Shown in pieces: positions 1 through 5,033 of a DNA stretch of 5,033 nt (position 1 is the stretch's first letter; each line of letters begins with the position of its first letter). Source of the stretch: Spirochaeta sp. (GTDB lineage: Bacteria; Spirochaetota; Spirochaetia; UBA9216); the NCBI GenBank assembly GCA_003454605.1, contig DMKD01000183.1, positions 1 to 5,033 of the forward strand, in the 5' to 3' direction. Both the position numbers and the translations under genes were made by a program. The notes below the pieces were generated by a model. It was not told the origin of the DNA, did not search any database, and saw only the letters and a list, made by a program, of their open reading frames with translations.

Positions 1-15
1 GGAGGCGGTTTTTTT
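1..15 (+). terminator. Right half of an upstream intrinsic terminator (truncated)
   Basis: The window opens with GC-rich GGAGGCGG followed by seven T residues (9-15). This is what the 3' arm and U-tract of a rho-independent terminator look like. The matching left arm would lie outside the window, so the hairpin cannot be confirmed. It would end a plus-strand gene to the left and separate it from the tRNA promoter that begins 12 bases later. Confidence 0.45.
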
Positions 16-27
16 GTGCACAATCAG

Positions 28-55
28 TTGACAATAGCTTCACTCTTTGTATAAT
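28..55 (+). promoter_or_regulatory. Consensus sigma-70 promoter of the tRNA gene
   Basis: The -35 box TTGACA (28-33) and the -10 box TATAAT (50-55) both match the housekeeping consensus exactly, with a 16-bp spacer. Transcription should begin near 62-63, leaving about 7-8 nt of 5' leader before the mature tRNA at 70. Such strong, near-ideal promoters are usual for stable RNA genes. No operator or other regulatory repeat was seen around it. Confidence 0.9.
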
Positions 56-69
56 AATGACAGTTCAAA

Positions 70-143
70 GGGCGGCTAGCTCAGTTGGTTAGAGCACTTG
101 CTCGACACGCAAGGGGTCGATGGTTCGAATCCATTGTCGCCCA
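70..143 (+). tRNA. tRNA-Val (anticodon GAC), with unusual C33
   Basis: The full cloverleaf folds by eye. The acceptor stem is GGGCGGC/GTCGCCC (70-76 with 136-142, one G-U pair). The D arm is GCTC/GAGC with the G18G19 pair in its loop. The anticodon stem CTTGC/GCAAG (97-101, 109-113) is perfect. The T arm GATGG/CCATT carries the loop TTCGAAT, and the discriminator is A143. The seven-base anticodon loop TCGACAC (102-108) places GAC at 104-106, which reads GUC/GUU valine codons. The base before the anticodon (103, position 33) is C, where U is almost universal. No 3' CCA is encoded (143 is followed by GAAAGC), so CCA must be added enzymatically. Reading the anticodon one base earlier, as CGA (Ser), is rejected because there is no long variable arm. 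Confidence 0.88.
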
Positions 144-161
144 GAAAGCAGAATGCTTTAG

Positions 162-192
162 AAGACCGGAATTAACGTTCTGGTCTTTTTTT
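162..192 (+). terminator. Intrinsic terminator of the tRNA transcript
   Basis: AAGACCGGAA (162-171) pairs with TTCTGGTCTT (178-187) in a 10-bp stem with one G-U pair and a TTAACG loop. A run of seven T residues (186-192) follows. Just upstream, AAAGCA (145-150) and TGCTTT (154-159) form a smaller hairpin abutting the tRNA 3' end, which may guide 3' processing. The T-tract ends 4 bp before the stop codon of the convergent minus-strand gene. On the minus strand the hairpin is not followed by T residues, so it should stop plus-strand transcription only. Confidence 0.85.
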
Positions 193-196
193 GTGG

Positions 197-925
197 TTAG
201 AAATGCAGGTAGCGTTTCAGTTTCTTAAAGGTTTTTCCTGAAATAAGCGCTTTGCCTAAAATCAGAAGCAGAGCGAGTGAACCTATCGGGAACAGAGCAT
301 TCAGTGACCAGGACAGCATGAGTTCGCCGTAATATAAATTGATAATCGAATCCATGAGTACTAGTAAGACAGCTGCAAATCCGAGTATGATGCTGCCGCT
401 GTACAGCTTGCCGGGTTTCTTCTTTCTGATTATGATGGCTGTAATGAATACGATACCGTAGCTCAGGGTTGTCAGAGGCAGACCAAGGGTCCAGAACCAT
501 TCAATTCCATTACTGAATATATCCAGAGAAAATAGAAAAACCGATGAACTCAGGAAGAGCAGAGGGAAGACAAACTTCATTCGTCTGATAAATCCAAATA
601 TAACGATCAAACAGATGATGAACAGGCCGAGAGAACTCATTACATATGGTGAGAATGTCAGCTCGTTATTCGACATCCAGTCCTGCATTGCGTTATTGAA
701 TGCTGTGCCGATTACTATGAGAATGATAATGATGAAGAAAACACTTCTGGTCTTTTTTTTCCTTGCATCCTTCAGCTGCTTCAGTTCTTCGTAGTAATTC
801 TTCAGCTCTATCTCTTCTTTTTTTATATCTGTTTCAAATGGAATTTCAGGGATACTGAAACTGCATAAGGGGCAGCACTCTGTACCGTGATCAACTTCAA
901 CTCCGCATTTTGGACAATATGGCAT
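197..925 (-). CDS. Zinc-ribbon membrane protein, six predicted helices (DUF6320-like)
   Basis: A 242-residue integral membrane protein of unknown function. The N-terminus is a short zinc ribbon: Cys4-x2-Cys7 and Cys18-x2-Cys21 (knuckles CPKC and CPLC), with an extra Cys17. Residues 30-60 are charged (Lys/Glu-rich) and may form a short coiled coil. Six hydrophobic segments follow at about 61-80, 91-112, 118-137, 142-166, 174-198 and 204-228, and the tail is basic (KTFKKLKRYLHF). There is no signal peptide, and the ribbon most likely faces the cytoplasm. From memory, the architecture resembles the DUF6320 family of anaerobic bacteria; I could not search to confirm this. The start ATG (923-925) has a strong SD. 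It is the second gene of an operon 12 bp after the acyltransferase, which suggests a joint role. No catalytic motif is visible, so it may be a membrane partner or anchor. Confidence 0.85.
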   Translation of the reverse strand: MPYCPKCGVEVDHGTECCPLCSFSIPEIPFETDIKKEEIELKNYYEELKQLKDARKKKTRSVFFIIIILIVIGTAFNNAMQDWMSNNELTFSPYVMSSLGLFIICLIVIFGFIRRMKFVFPLLFLSSSVFLFSLDIFSNGIEWFWTLGLPLTTLSYGIVFITAIIIRKKKPGKLYSGSIILGFAAVLLVLMDSIINLYYGELMLSWSLNALFPIGSLALLLILGKALISGKTFKKLKRYLHF

Positions 926-931
926 AATAAT

Positions 932-936
932 CTCCT
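932..936 (-). promoter_or_regulatory. Shine-Dalgarno site of the zinc-ribbon gene
   Basis: On the minus strand, AGGAG lies 6 bases before the ATG at 923-925. It fills most of the 12-base gap to the upstream stop codon (TAA, 938-940). It fixes the start and supports translation of both genes from one mRNA. Confidence 0.85.
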
Positions 937-937
937 G

Positions 938-2245
938 TTATAAAACAGTATCAATCTTTACAGGAACTCCGAGTTTCCGGAGCCTGCTGAAAAATTTCAT
1001 CTCAACGGTTTTATTTTCCGTTAGAGAACCGAAGGTGATATAAAACTTCTCTTTGAAACTGAAGCCTATCATCTTTACGAGATTACCGGGGCTCGGCGGA
1101 GGAATGACATTTACCGACACAATTTCCTCTTCTATCTCTGCGGGAAACACAATCTTGCCCAGGTTGGAAATTCCGCTTGTGTAACCTCTCTCTCCATACA
1201 ATCTGTATATCACAGGCAGGATCATTTCCTTGATAAACAGGGGCATAATTCTTACAAAGATGTTGTTCTCAGTTTCAATGTTGCGTTTTATCATCTTACC
1301 CACATATCGGCGATCTATTTCAATACTCAGATAGCTTCTCATGTGTTTAATCAGATCATCCTCTGAGAAGAACCCCAGTCTTGGATCAATGCCCGGTGTT
1401 ACCGAAACGAAAAAATTGAACATTGTACGGCTTTCAAAGATGTTTCGGAGATTGACCGGAAGGTTAATAACTATCGGAGCCGGTCTGGATTTCCGCTCGT
1501 ACATTATCTGCTGAAAAACCTCAAGATAGATGACACAGAGCAGGGCTGTGAGATTCAGCTTCTTTTCAACAGCTAAGGCTTTTATATCCCTGAAATCGAG
1601 GCATCCGGTGGTAACGTGATAGATGCCCCTCTGTGTTAATTTATAATCCAAATGAAAAGCCTTATCTCTTTCTGTTTTGCTCGCGGGAATATGTCTGTCA
1701 TAAAACTGTCTGAAGTCGTCACTGTATTCTTTAGGCGGAATGTCTTCGCCGGGGATTTTAATGCCAGCTGTATCGGCAGGCGTCAAGCCTCTGAGCTGAT
1801 AATATTTAAGCAACAGAGATTTCGTAAATTCAAGGCCGCCGCCTCCGTCGGTAATTGAGTGTGAGAACTCGAGCGCTATCTTTTTTGTCCCGTATTTTAC
1901 AGTGAATAGAAAACCCGCTTTTTTGAAATCCCATTCGGTACAGGGATAATATATATCCTTTCGGATCATAATCTGCTCTTCTGTTTTTTTGAAATAGTAC
2001 CAGAACAATCCACGTTTTAATTTCACATGGAAATAGGGGAACCTTGGCATTATTTCATCCAGGGCTAGTTGGAGAATGCCCGGATTCACTCTGTTTTTCA
2101 AATTTATATCTATCCTGAAAAGAGTGGTGTTTCTTATGTTCACATTAGCAGGATATATTTTACCGGCGTTGTCTAATTTTGACCAATAATCTTTCATTTC
2201 TGCATATAAGTATAGCAGAAAAGACTTAGAGTGTATTGAGTGCAT
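938..2245 (-). CDS. HxxxDG acyltransferase, alcohol-acetyltransferase/condensation-type
   Basis: A 435-residue soluble protein of the BAHD/condensation (CoA-dependent acyltransferase) fold. The catalytic motif is HSITDGG, with His129 and Asp133 in the classic HxxxDG pattern. Upstream, residues 23-85 (KLDNAGKIYPA to FWYYF) resemble bacterial proteins annotated as alcohol acetyltransferase. A PVNLRN segment near 263-268 and a SGISNLG segment near 357-363 match the structural motifs that follow the active site in this superfamily. The expected reaction is transfer of an acyl group from CoA or a carrier to an alcohol or amine; the substrate cannot be read from sequence. The listed start, ATG at 2243-2245, has no SD. 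The ATG at 2195-2197 (Met17, just before KDYWSKLDNAG) agrees better with where I remember homologues beginning, so the true start may be there. It is the first gene of the operon with the zinc-ribbon membrane protein and is divergent from arfB. Confidence 0.85.
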   Translation of the reverse strand: MHSIHSKSFLLYLYAEMKDYWSKLDNAGKIYPANVNIRNTTLFRIDINLKNRVNPGILQLALDEIMPRFPYFHVKLKRGLFWYYFKKTEEQIMIRKDIYYPCTEWDFKKAGFLFTVKYGTKKIALEFSHSITDGGGGLEFTKSLLLKYYQLRGLTPADTAGIKIPGEDIPPKEYSDDFRQFYDRHIPASKTERDKAFHLDYKLTQRGIYHVTTGCLDFRDIKALAVEKKLNLTALLCVIYLEVFQQIMYERKSRPAPIVINLPVNLRNIFESRTMFNFFVSVTPGIDPRLGFFSEDDLIKHMRSYLSIEIDRRYVGKMIKRNIETENNIFVRIMPLFIKEMILPVIYRLYGERGYTSGISNLGKIVFPAEIEEEIVSVNVIPPPSPGNLVKMIGFSFKEKFYITFGSLTENKTVEMKFFSRLRKLGVPVKIDTVL

Positions 2246-2283
2246 TGTTTTAGGAACTAATTTAATCTCAAGCTCTTTTGGTA

Positions 2284-2289
2284 TATAAT
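2284..2289 (+). promoter_or_regulatory. -10 element of arfB, implying a leaderless mRNA
   Basis: A perfect TATAAT lies 6 bases before the ATG at 2296-2298, so transcription would start at or within a base or two of the ATG. No convincing -35 box is seen at normal spacing (TTTAAT at 2261-2266 is the best, and weak). No SD sequence lies before the ATG. The box falls inside the alternative upstream reading from TTG 2278, which argues for the ATG start. Confidence 0.5.
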
Positions 2290-2295
2290 CACCAC

Positions 2296-2715
2296 ATGGC
2301 TGAACTTGAAGATATACTAAACGACATTACAGTAAACGGGTTATTCTCATTTTCACGCTCAGGAGGGCCCGGAGGGCAGAACGTCAACAAGGTTAATACG
2401 AATGTACATCTGAGTATGAGTGTTGACGATTTTACCTCTCTGACTGTTGAAGAACGTGGGCTTGTAAGGCTTCGGCTGCAAAACCGCATTAATTCAGAAG
2501 GAATGTTGTTCGTACAGGCGCAGCAGGAGCGTTCTCAGCTGCGAAATCGCCGGCTTGCCGTTATCCGTATGGCTGAACTCGTGGAAACTACCCTGGTTAA
2601 GAAGGCTGCGCGGAAAAAAACCAAGCCATCAAGGGCATCCAAGCAGCGACGTTTGAATGAAAAGAAGAGAAGATCCGAGAAAAAGAAGAACCGCCGGTCA
2701 ACTGATTTCAGCTGA
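2296..2715 (+). CDS. arfB: ArfB-like peptidyl-tRNA hydrolase (ribosome rescue)
   Basis: A 139-residue class I release-factor-domain protein of the ArfB (YaeJ) type. It frees nascent chains from ribosomes stalled on mRNAs lacking a stop codon by hydrolysing peptidyl-tRNA. The catalytic loop is RSGGPGGQNVNK with GGQ at residues 26-28, as in release factors, but there is no codon-recognition domain. The C-terminal 40 residues are rich in Lys and Arg and carry the KPSRASKQRRL pattern of this family; in E. coli ArfB the equivalent tail inserts into the empty mRNA channel. The length matches E. coli ArfB (140 residues). An in-frame TTG at 2278 would add six residues, but ATG 2296 is preferred because TATAAT lies immediately upstream and the family starts near here. 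The gene appears monocistronic. Confidence 0.9.
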   Translation: MAELEDILNDITVNGLFSFSRSGGPGGQNVNKVNTNVHLSMSVDDFTSLTVEERGLVRLRLQNRINSEGMLFVQAQQERSQLRNRRLAVIRMAELVETTLVKKAARKKTKPSRASKQRRLNEKKRRSEKKKNRRSTDFS

Positions 2716-2724
2716 ATAATCAGC
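2711..2724. repeat. Small inverted repeat over the arfB stop codon
   Basis: GCTGA (2711-2715) and TCAGC (2720-2724) form a perfect 5-bp stem with an ATAA loop, overlapping the arfB stop TGA (2713-2715). No T-tract follows on either strand, so it is not a convincing intrinsic terminator. The minus-strand copy of TGA (2720-2722) ends the possible gene remnant described separately. Confidence 0.35.
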
Positions 2725-2864
2725 CTACTATGATATCCTTCAGATAGTCCTTAACATAGCCTGTAATAAGTTTCTCAGATTTTTATCTTATTCAAAAGTA
2801 CTACGGCTTCACGGCATTGGAATAGTTTTTTGTTGAGGATACTCTCGGACTCTAGATATCTATG
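2720..2864 (-). pseudogene. Possible decayed 3' end of a minus-strand gene
   Basis: The gap between arfB and the AOR gene holds no intact ORF. On the minus strand, 28 open codons (2864 to 2781, ending REAVVLLNKIK) run into a stop. The next frame then reads SEKLITGYVKDYLKDIIVG to a TGA at 2720-2722. Removing one A from the A5 run (T residues 2780-2784 on the plus strand) joins the two into 47 protein-like residues with an amphipathic helical look. Upstream it is blocked by TAA and no start codon is seen. This may be a frameshifted remnant convergent to arfB. Both open stretches are short enough to occur by chance, and I recognise no family. The rest of the gap holds only weak AT-rich dyads and a TATATT (2866-2871) that could be a -10 box for the next gene without a matching -35. 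Confidence 0.25.
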
Positions 2865-2939
2865 TTATATTAAATACCACAGAAGTTGTGAAATCAACAG
2901 GTGTCGATAAACAGCGGGTGCAGCGAATACTATGACTTT

Positions 2940-2943
2940 GGAG
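2940..2943 (+). promoter_or_regulatory. Shine-Dalgarno site of the AOR gene
   Basis: GGAG lies 7 bases before ATG 2951-2953, a normal spacing. It supports this start, as does the N-terminal reading (KYLDINLS), which aligns with the first beta strand of AOR proteins. Confidence 0.8.
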
Positions 2944-2950
2944 AGAGTGT

Positions 2951-5033
2951 ATGAAGATAATTAAGGGAACCTCGAATAAATATCTCGATATAAATCTTAG
3001 TGCAAAACAATGGTCTGTATTTTCACCTTCAAATGAAGATCTTACCGCCTTCATAGGAGGCAAGGGGCTGGGGCTGAAGATCTTCAATGACCGCCTCGGA
3101 GACAGGTTGGAAAAAACCGATGCCTTGGATGAGGGGAACCTCCTGATCTTCGCGATGGGCGTAATGCTCGGCACCGGTGTGCCTTGTTCAGCCCGTTTTG
3201 AGGTGATAACGCGCTCGCCGCTTACAAACCTGATGGCTGCTTCATCCTGCGGCGGATACTTCGGTGAAGCATGCAAGACTGCAGGCTGGGACGGGCTGAT
3301 AATTTCCGGCCGCTCTGATAAGCCCCTGGTAATTCGTATCGATGAGGATGGTGTAAGCTTTGAAGATGCGGGCGATCTGTGGGGGCAGGGGACATCCCAG
3401 GTTCAGAAATCGCTGAACCTCGATTCGAGCGAAGGCGCCGCAGTCATCGGCCCGGCCGGAGAAAACCTTGTGAAATATGCGGGCATCTGTTCAGGCCACC
3501 GCTTTGCCGGACGCGGCGGCGTGGGCGCGGTAATGGGTTCGAAGAATATCAAGGCCGTTGTTGCAAGGGGTAATGCTGTAAAAAATGAACCCGTAATGCC
3601 TGAATTATTCGAGCTTACCAAAAAACGGGCAAAAAAATATATTAGCAGAAATGAGCAAACCAAGGGCTTTCGTGCATATGGAACAAATGTAAATGTAAGA
3701 GGTGCAATCGATAAGGGTTATTCCGCCGTAAGAAATTTCCGGGACCGATGGAATCCCGAGACCGAAAAGACCTCGGGTGAGGCAATGGCTGAACGTTATA
3801 ACACAAAGTATTCAGCCTGCCGTCACTGTATCATCCTTTGCGGCCATAAAGGAACATATCCGGACGGTAAAATGCGGCAGATCCCGGAGTATGAAACAAA
3901 CGGCATGTTCGGCAGCAATATCGAGAACTATGATCCCGACCTGATCGGCCAATGGAACGAAATCATGAACGAATTAGGTTTTGATACGATTTCTGCCGGG
4001 GGCACCATAGCATGGGCTATGGAGGCTGCCGAGAAGGGGGTCCGTAAGTCTGAGTTGCGGTTTGGACGCACGCATAATATCAGCGGCATACTTGAAGATA
4101 TTGCATATCGGGTCGGCGAGGGTGACGAACTGGCAGAGGGCAGTATGAGGCTGAGCAGAAAATACGGCGGGACAGAATATGCAATGCATGTTAAAGGCCT
4201 TGAGTGCGCTGCCTATGATCCCCGTGCAGGCTGGGGGCAGGGTCTGGGCTATGCGGTTTACAACAAAGGCGGCTGTCATCTCGGCTCCTACATGATTGCC
4301 CTTGAGGCACAGGTAGATTATATGCCGCCTCACACAAGCGTTGGTAAGGCTGACTGGGTTGTATTCATGGAAGATCTATATGCAGGAGTTAACTCACTTC
4401 AGGTATGTCAATTTTCTGTCTACGGCATTATCATGGAACCGCCTATTCCTAAATATCTTCCGAAGCCGCTTCTCAATATAGCCACAATTACAATGCCCCG
4501 AATCGCTCAGGCTTTAATGGATTGGAGCATTCTCAGTGATTATTTCATGTCGATAACCGGAATCAGGATGAATAAATGGGACTTTCTGAAAGCAGGAAGC
4601 AGGATAAACAAATTCGAGCGCAGGATGAATGTCCGTCTGGGGCTGAAGCCGGAAGATGATACCTTGCCTGCGAGGTTTACTGAAGAAAAAGAAACTCTGT
4701 ATCCGGGTAAGAATACGGTCGTTCCCATAGAAAAAATGGTGAAACAATATTACAAGAGGCGGGGTTACGGTCCCCACGGCGGTCCAATGCTAGACGGCTC
4801 GGTAAAAGCTGCCCGGCAGCCGCTGAAGCGGATCTATTGTTCCATAATAATGGCGGTACTGGGATGGTTTATCCCCCATGTGGCCTGCCGCAAAGATGGA
4901 GTGAAAGATGTGGTGAAGGCATTCCCTGAAGACTTCAGCTGTACCCTCGGTGTGTGGCCGGACGGCCCGTCAGTTTCATTCAGGCGTGAGGGTGACAGGC
5001 TGATTAAAACCGATATTGTCACCCCCGATCTCG
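2951..5033 (+). CDS. Aldehyde:ferredoxin oxidoreductase family protein, 3'-truncated, C-terminally extended
   Basis: 694 codons are open to the window edge with no stop. AOR enzymes oxidise aldehydes to acids, or run in reverse, with ferredoxin as electron carrier; they use a tungsten (or Mo) bis-pterin and one [4Fe-4S] cluster, in the cytoplasm. Seen here: the N-terminal pterin domain with SARFEVITRSPLT (Arg82), GGYFGE and AGRGGVGAVMGSKN (186-199). The cluster motif is Cys290-x2-Cys293-x3-Cys297, with the fourth ligand Cys486. PEYE (Glu313) and GGCH (His443) match the conserved residues near the metal in Pyrococcus AOR. YDPRAGWGQGLGYA and DDTLPARF are also typical. The usual pterin motifs DxxGLD and DxxGLC appear as NELGFD (340-345) and NSLQVC (481-486). 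A normal AOR ends near residue 605. This one continues past about 616 into a segment (FSCTLGVWPDGP onward) resembling the start of an SCP2-like domain. The subfamily and substrate are unknown. Confidence 0.93.
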   Translation, partial: MKIIKGTSNKYLDINLSAKQWSVFSPSNEDLTAFIGGKGLGLKIFNDRLGDRLEKTDALDEGNLLIFAMGVMLGTGVPCSARFEVITRSPLTNLMAASSCGGYFGEACKTAGWDGLIISGRSDKPLVIRIDEDGVSFEDAGDLWGQGTSQVQKSLNLDSSEGAAVIGPAGENLVKYAGICSGHRFAGRGGVGAVMGSKNIKAVVARGNAVKNEPVMPELFELTKKRAKKYISRNEQTKGFRAYGTNVNVRGAIDKGYSAVRNFRDRWNPETEKTSGEAMAERYNTKYSACRHCIILCGHKGTYPDGKMRQIPEYETNGMFGSNIENYDPDLIGQWNEIMNELGFDTISAGGTIAWAMEAAEKGVRKSELRFGRTHNISGILEDIAYRVGEGDELAEGSMRLSRKYGGTEYAMHVKGLECAAYDPRAGWGQGLGYAVYNKGGCHLGSYMIALEAQVDYMPPHTSVGKADWVVFMEDLYAGVNSLQVCQFSVYGIIMEPPIPKYLPKPLLNIATITMPRIAQALMDWSILSDYFMSITGIRMNKWDFLKAGSRINKFERRMNVRLGLKPEDDTLPARFTEEKETLYPGKNTVVPIEKMVKQYYKRRGYGPHGGPMLDGSVKAARQPLKRIYCSIIMAVLGWFIPHVACRKDGVKDVVKAFPEDFSCTLGVWPDGPSVSFRREGDRLIKTDIVTPDL

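Noticed and set aside
2278..2295. TTG start adding six residues to ArfB
   Set aside because: No SD precedes it, the extra residues are encoded by the TATAAT box and its flanks, and the family normally starts close to the ATG at 2296.
2765..2792. AT-rich inverted repeat AATAAG/CTTATT with an inner AGAT/ATCT, as a possible arfB terminator
   Set aside because: The stems are short and almost pure A/T, the loop is long and no T-tract follows, so it would be too unstable to terminate transcription.
2860..3276. 138-codon minus-strand ORF over the AOR 5' end
   Set aside because: It is antisense to the well-supported AOR reading frame, has no recognisable domain, and has a Ser/Arg/Pro-rich composition typical of shadow frames.
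3631..3637. In-frame A-AAA-AAA heptamer in the AOR gene, a possible -1 frameshift or slippage site
   Set aside because: The -1 frame meets a TAG at 3643-3645 almost at once, which would give only a truncated protein. No downstream hairpin or upstream SD-like stimulator was seen. A Lys-rich linker explains the run.
3974..4333. 119-codon minus-strand ORF inside the AOR gene
   Set aside because: It lies fully antisense to conserved AOR motifs, has no SD and no family resemblance; it is a shadow of a constrained gene. The other antisense ORFs at 3403-3663, 4514-4777 and 4834-5022 are rejected for the same reason.
1..5033. CRISPR array, insertion sequence, phage or attachment-site structures
   Set aside because: No regularly spaced direct repeats, transposase or integrase motifs, or terminal inverted repeats were seen. 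Although tRNA genes are common integration sites, no second copy of the tRNA 3' end occurs in the window.

Overview
The window looks like chromosomal DNA of an anaerobic bacterium of moderate, locally variable GC. The main evidence is a large tungsten- or molybdenum-pterin aldehyde:ferredoxin oxidoreductase (AOR) gene, an oxygen-sensitive enzyme class typical of anaerobes. Consensus sigma-70 promoter elements, clear Shine-Dalgarno (SD) sites and a U-tract terminator fit a bacterium. The acyltransferase and zinc-ribbon membrane protein pair resembles gene pairs I remember from Clostridia-like and spirochaete-like anaerobes. The phylum cannot be fixed from this sequence alone.

Layout. Bases 1-15 look like the end of a terminator belonging to a gene to the left. 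A perfect TTGACA-16-TATAAT promoter (28-55) drives a single tRNA-Val(GAC) gene (70-143). It ends at a strong intrinsic terminator (162-192). Convergent to it, on the minus strand, lies a tight two-gene operon. The first gene is an HxxxDG acyltransferase of the alcohol-acetyltransferase/condensation type (938-2245). Twelve bases later comes a six-helix membrane protein with an N-terminal zinc ribbon (197-925). Divergent from the operon, across about 50 bp, is a plus-strand arfB-like ribosome-rescue hydrolase gene (2296-2715). A TATAAT box sits so close to its ATG that the mRNA may be leaderless.

Between arfB and the next gene (2716-2950) there is no intact gene. The minus strand there carries a possible decayed 3' gene end that reads as one protein if a single A is removed from an A5 run. 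From 2951 to the right edge runs an uninterrupted, 3'-truncated ORF (694 codons visible) for an AOR-family enzyme. It keeps the iron-sulfur cysteines and active-site Glu/His. It also carries a C-terminal extension past the normal AOR end that looks like the start of an SCP2-like lipid-binding domain.

Functional reading. The tRNA and ArfB are translation housekeeping. The acyltransferase and zinc-ribbon protein probably act together at the membrane. The AOR would interconvert an aldehyde and its acid using ferredoxin, and the SCP2-like tail would suggest a hydrophobic or lipid-derived substrate. The most unusual points are the AOR tail, paired Asp-to-Asn changes in its two pterin-binding motifs, and C in place of the near-universal U33 in the tRNA anticodon loop.
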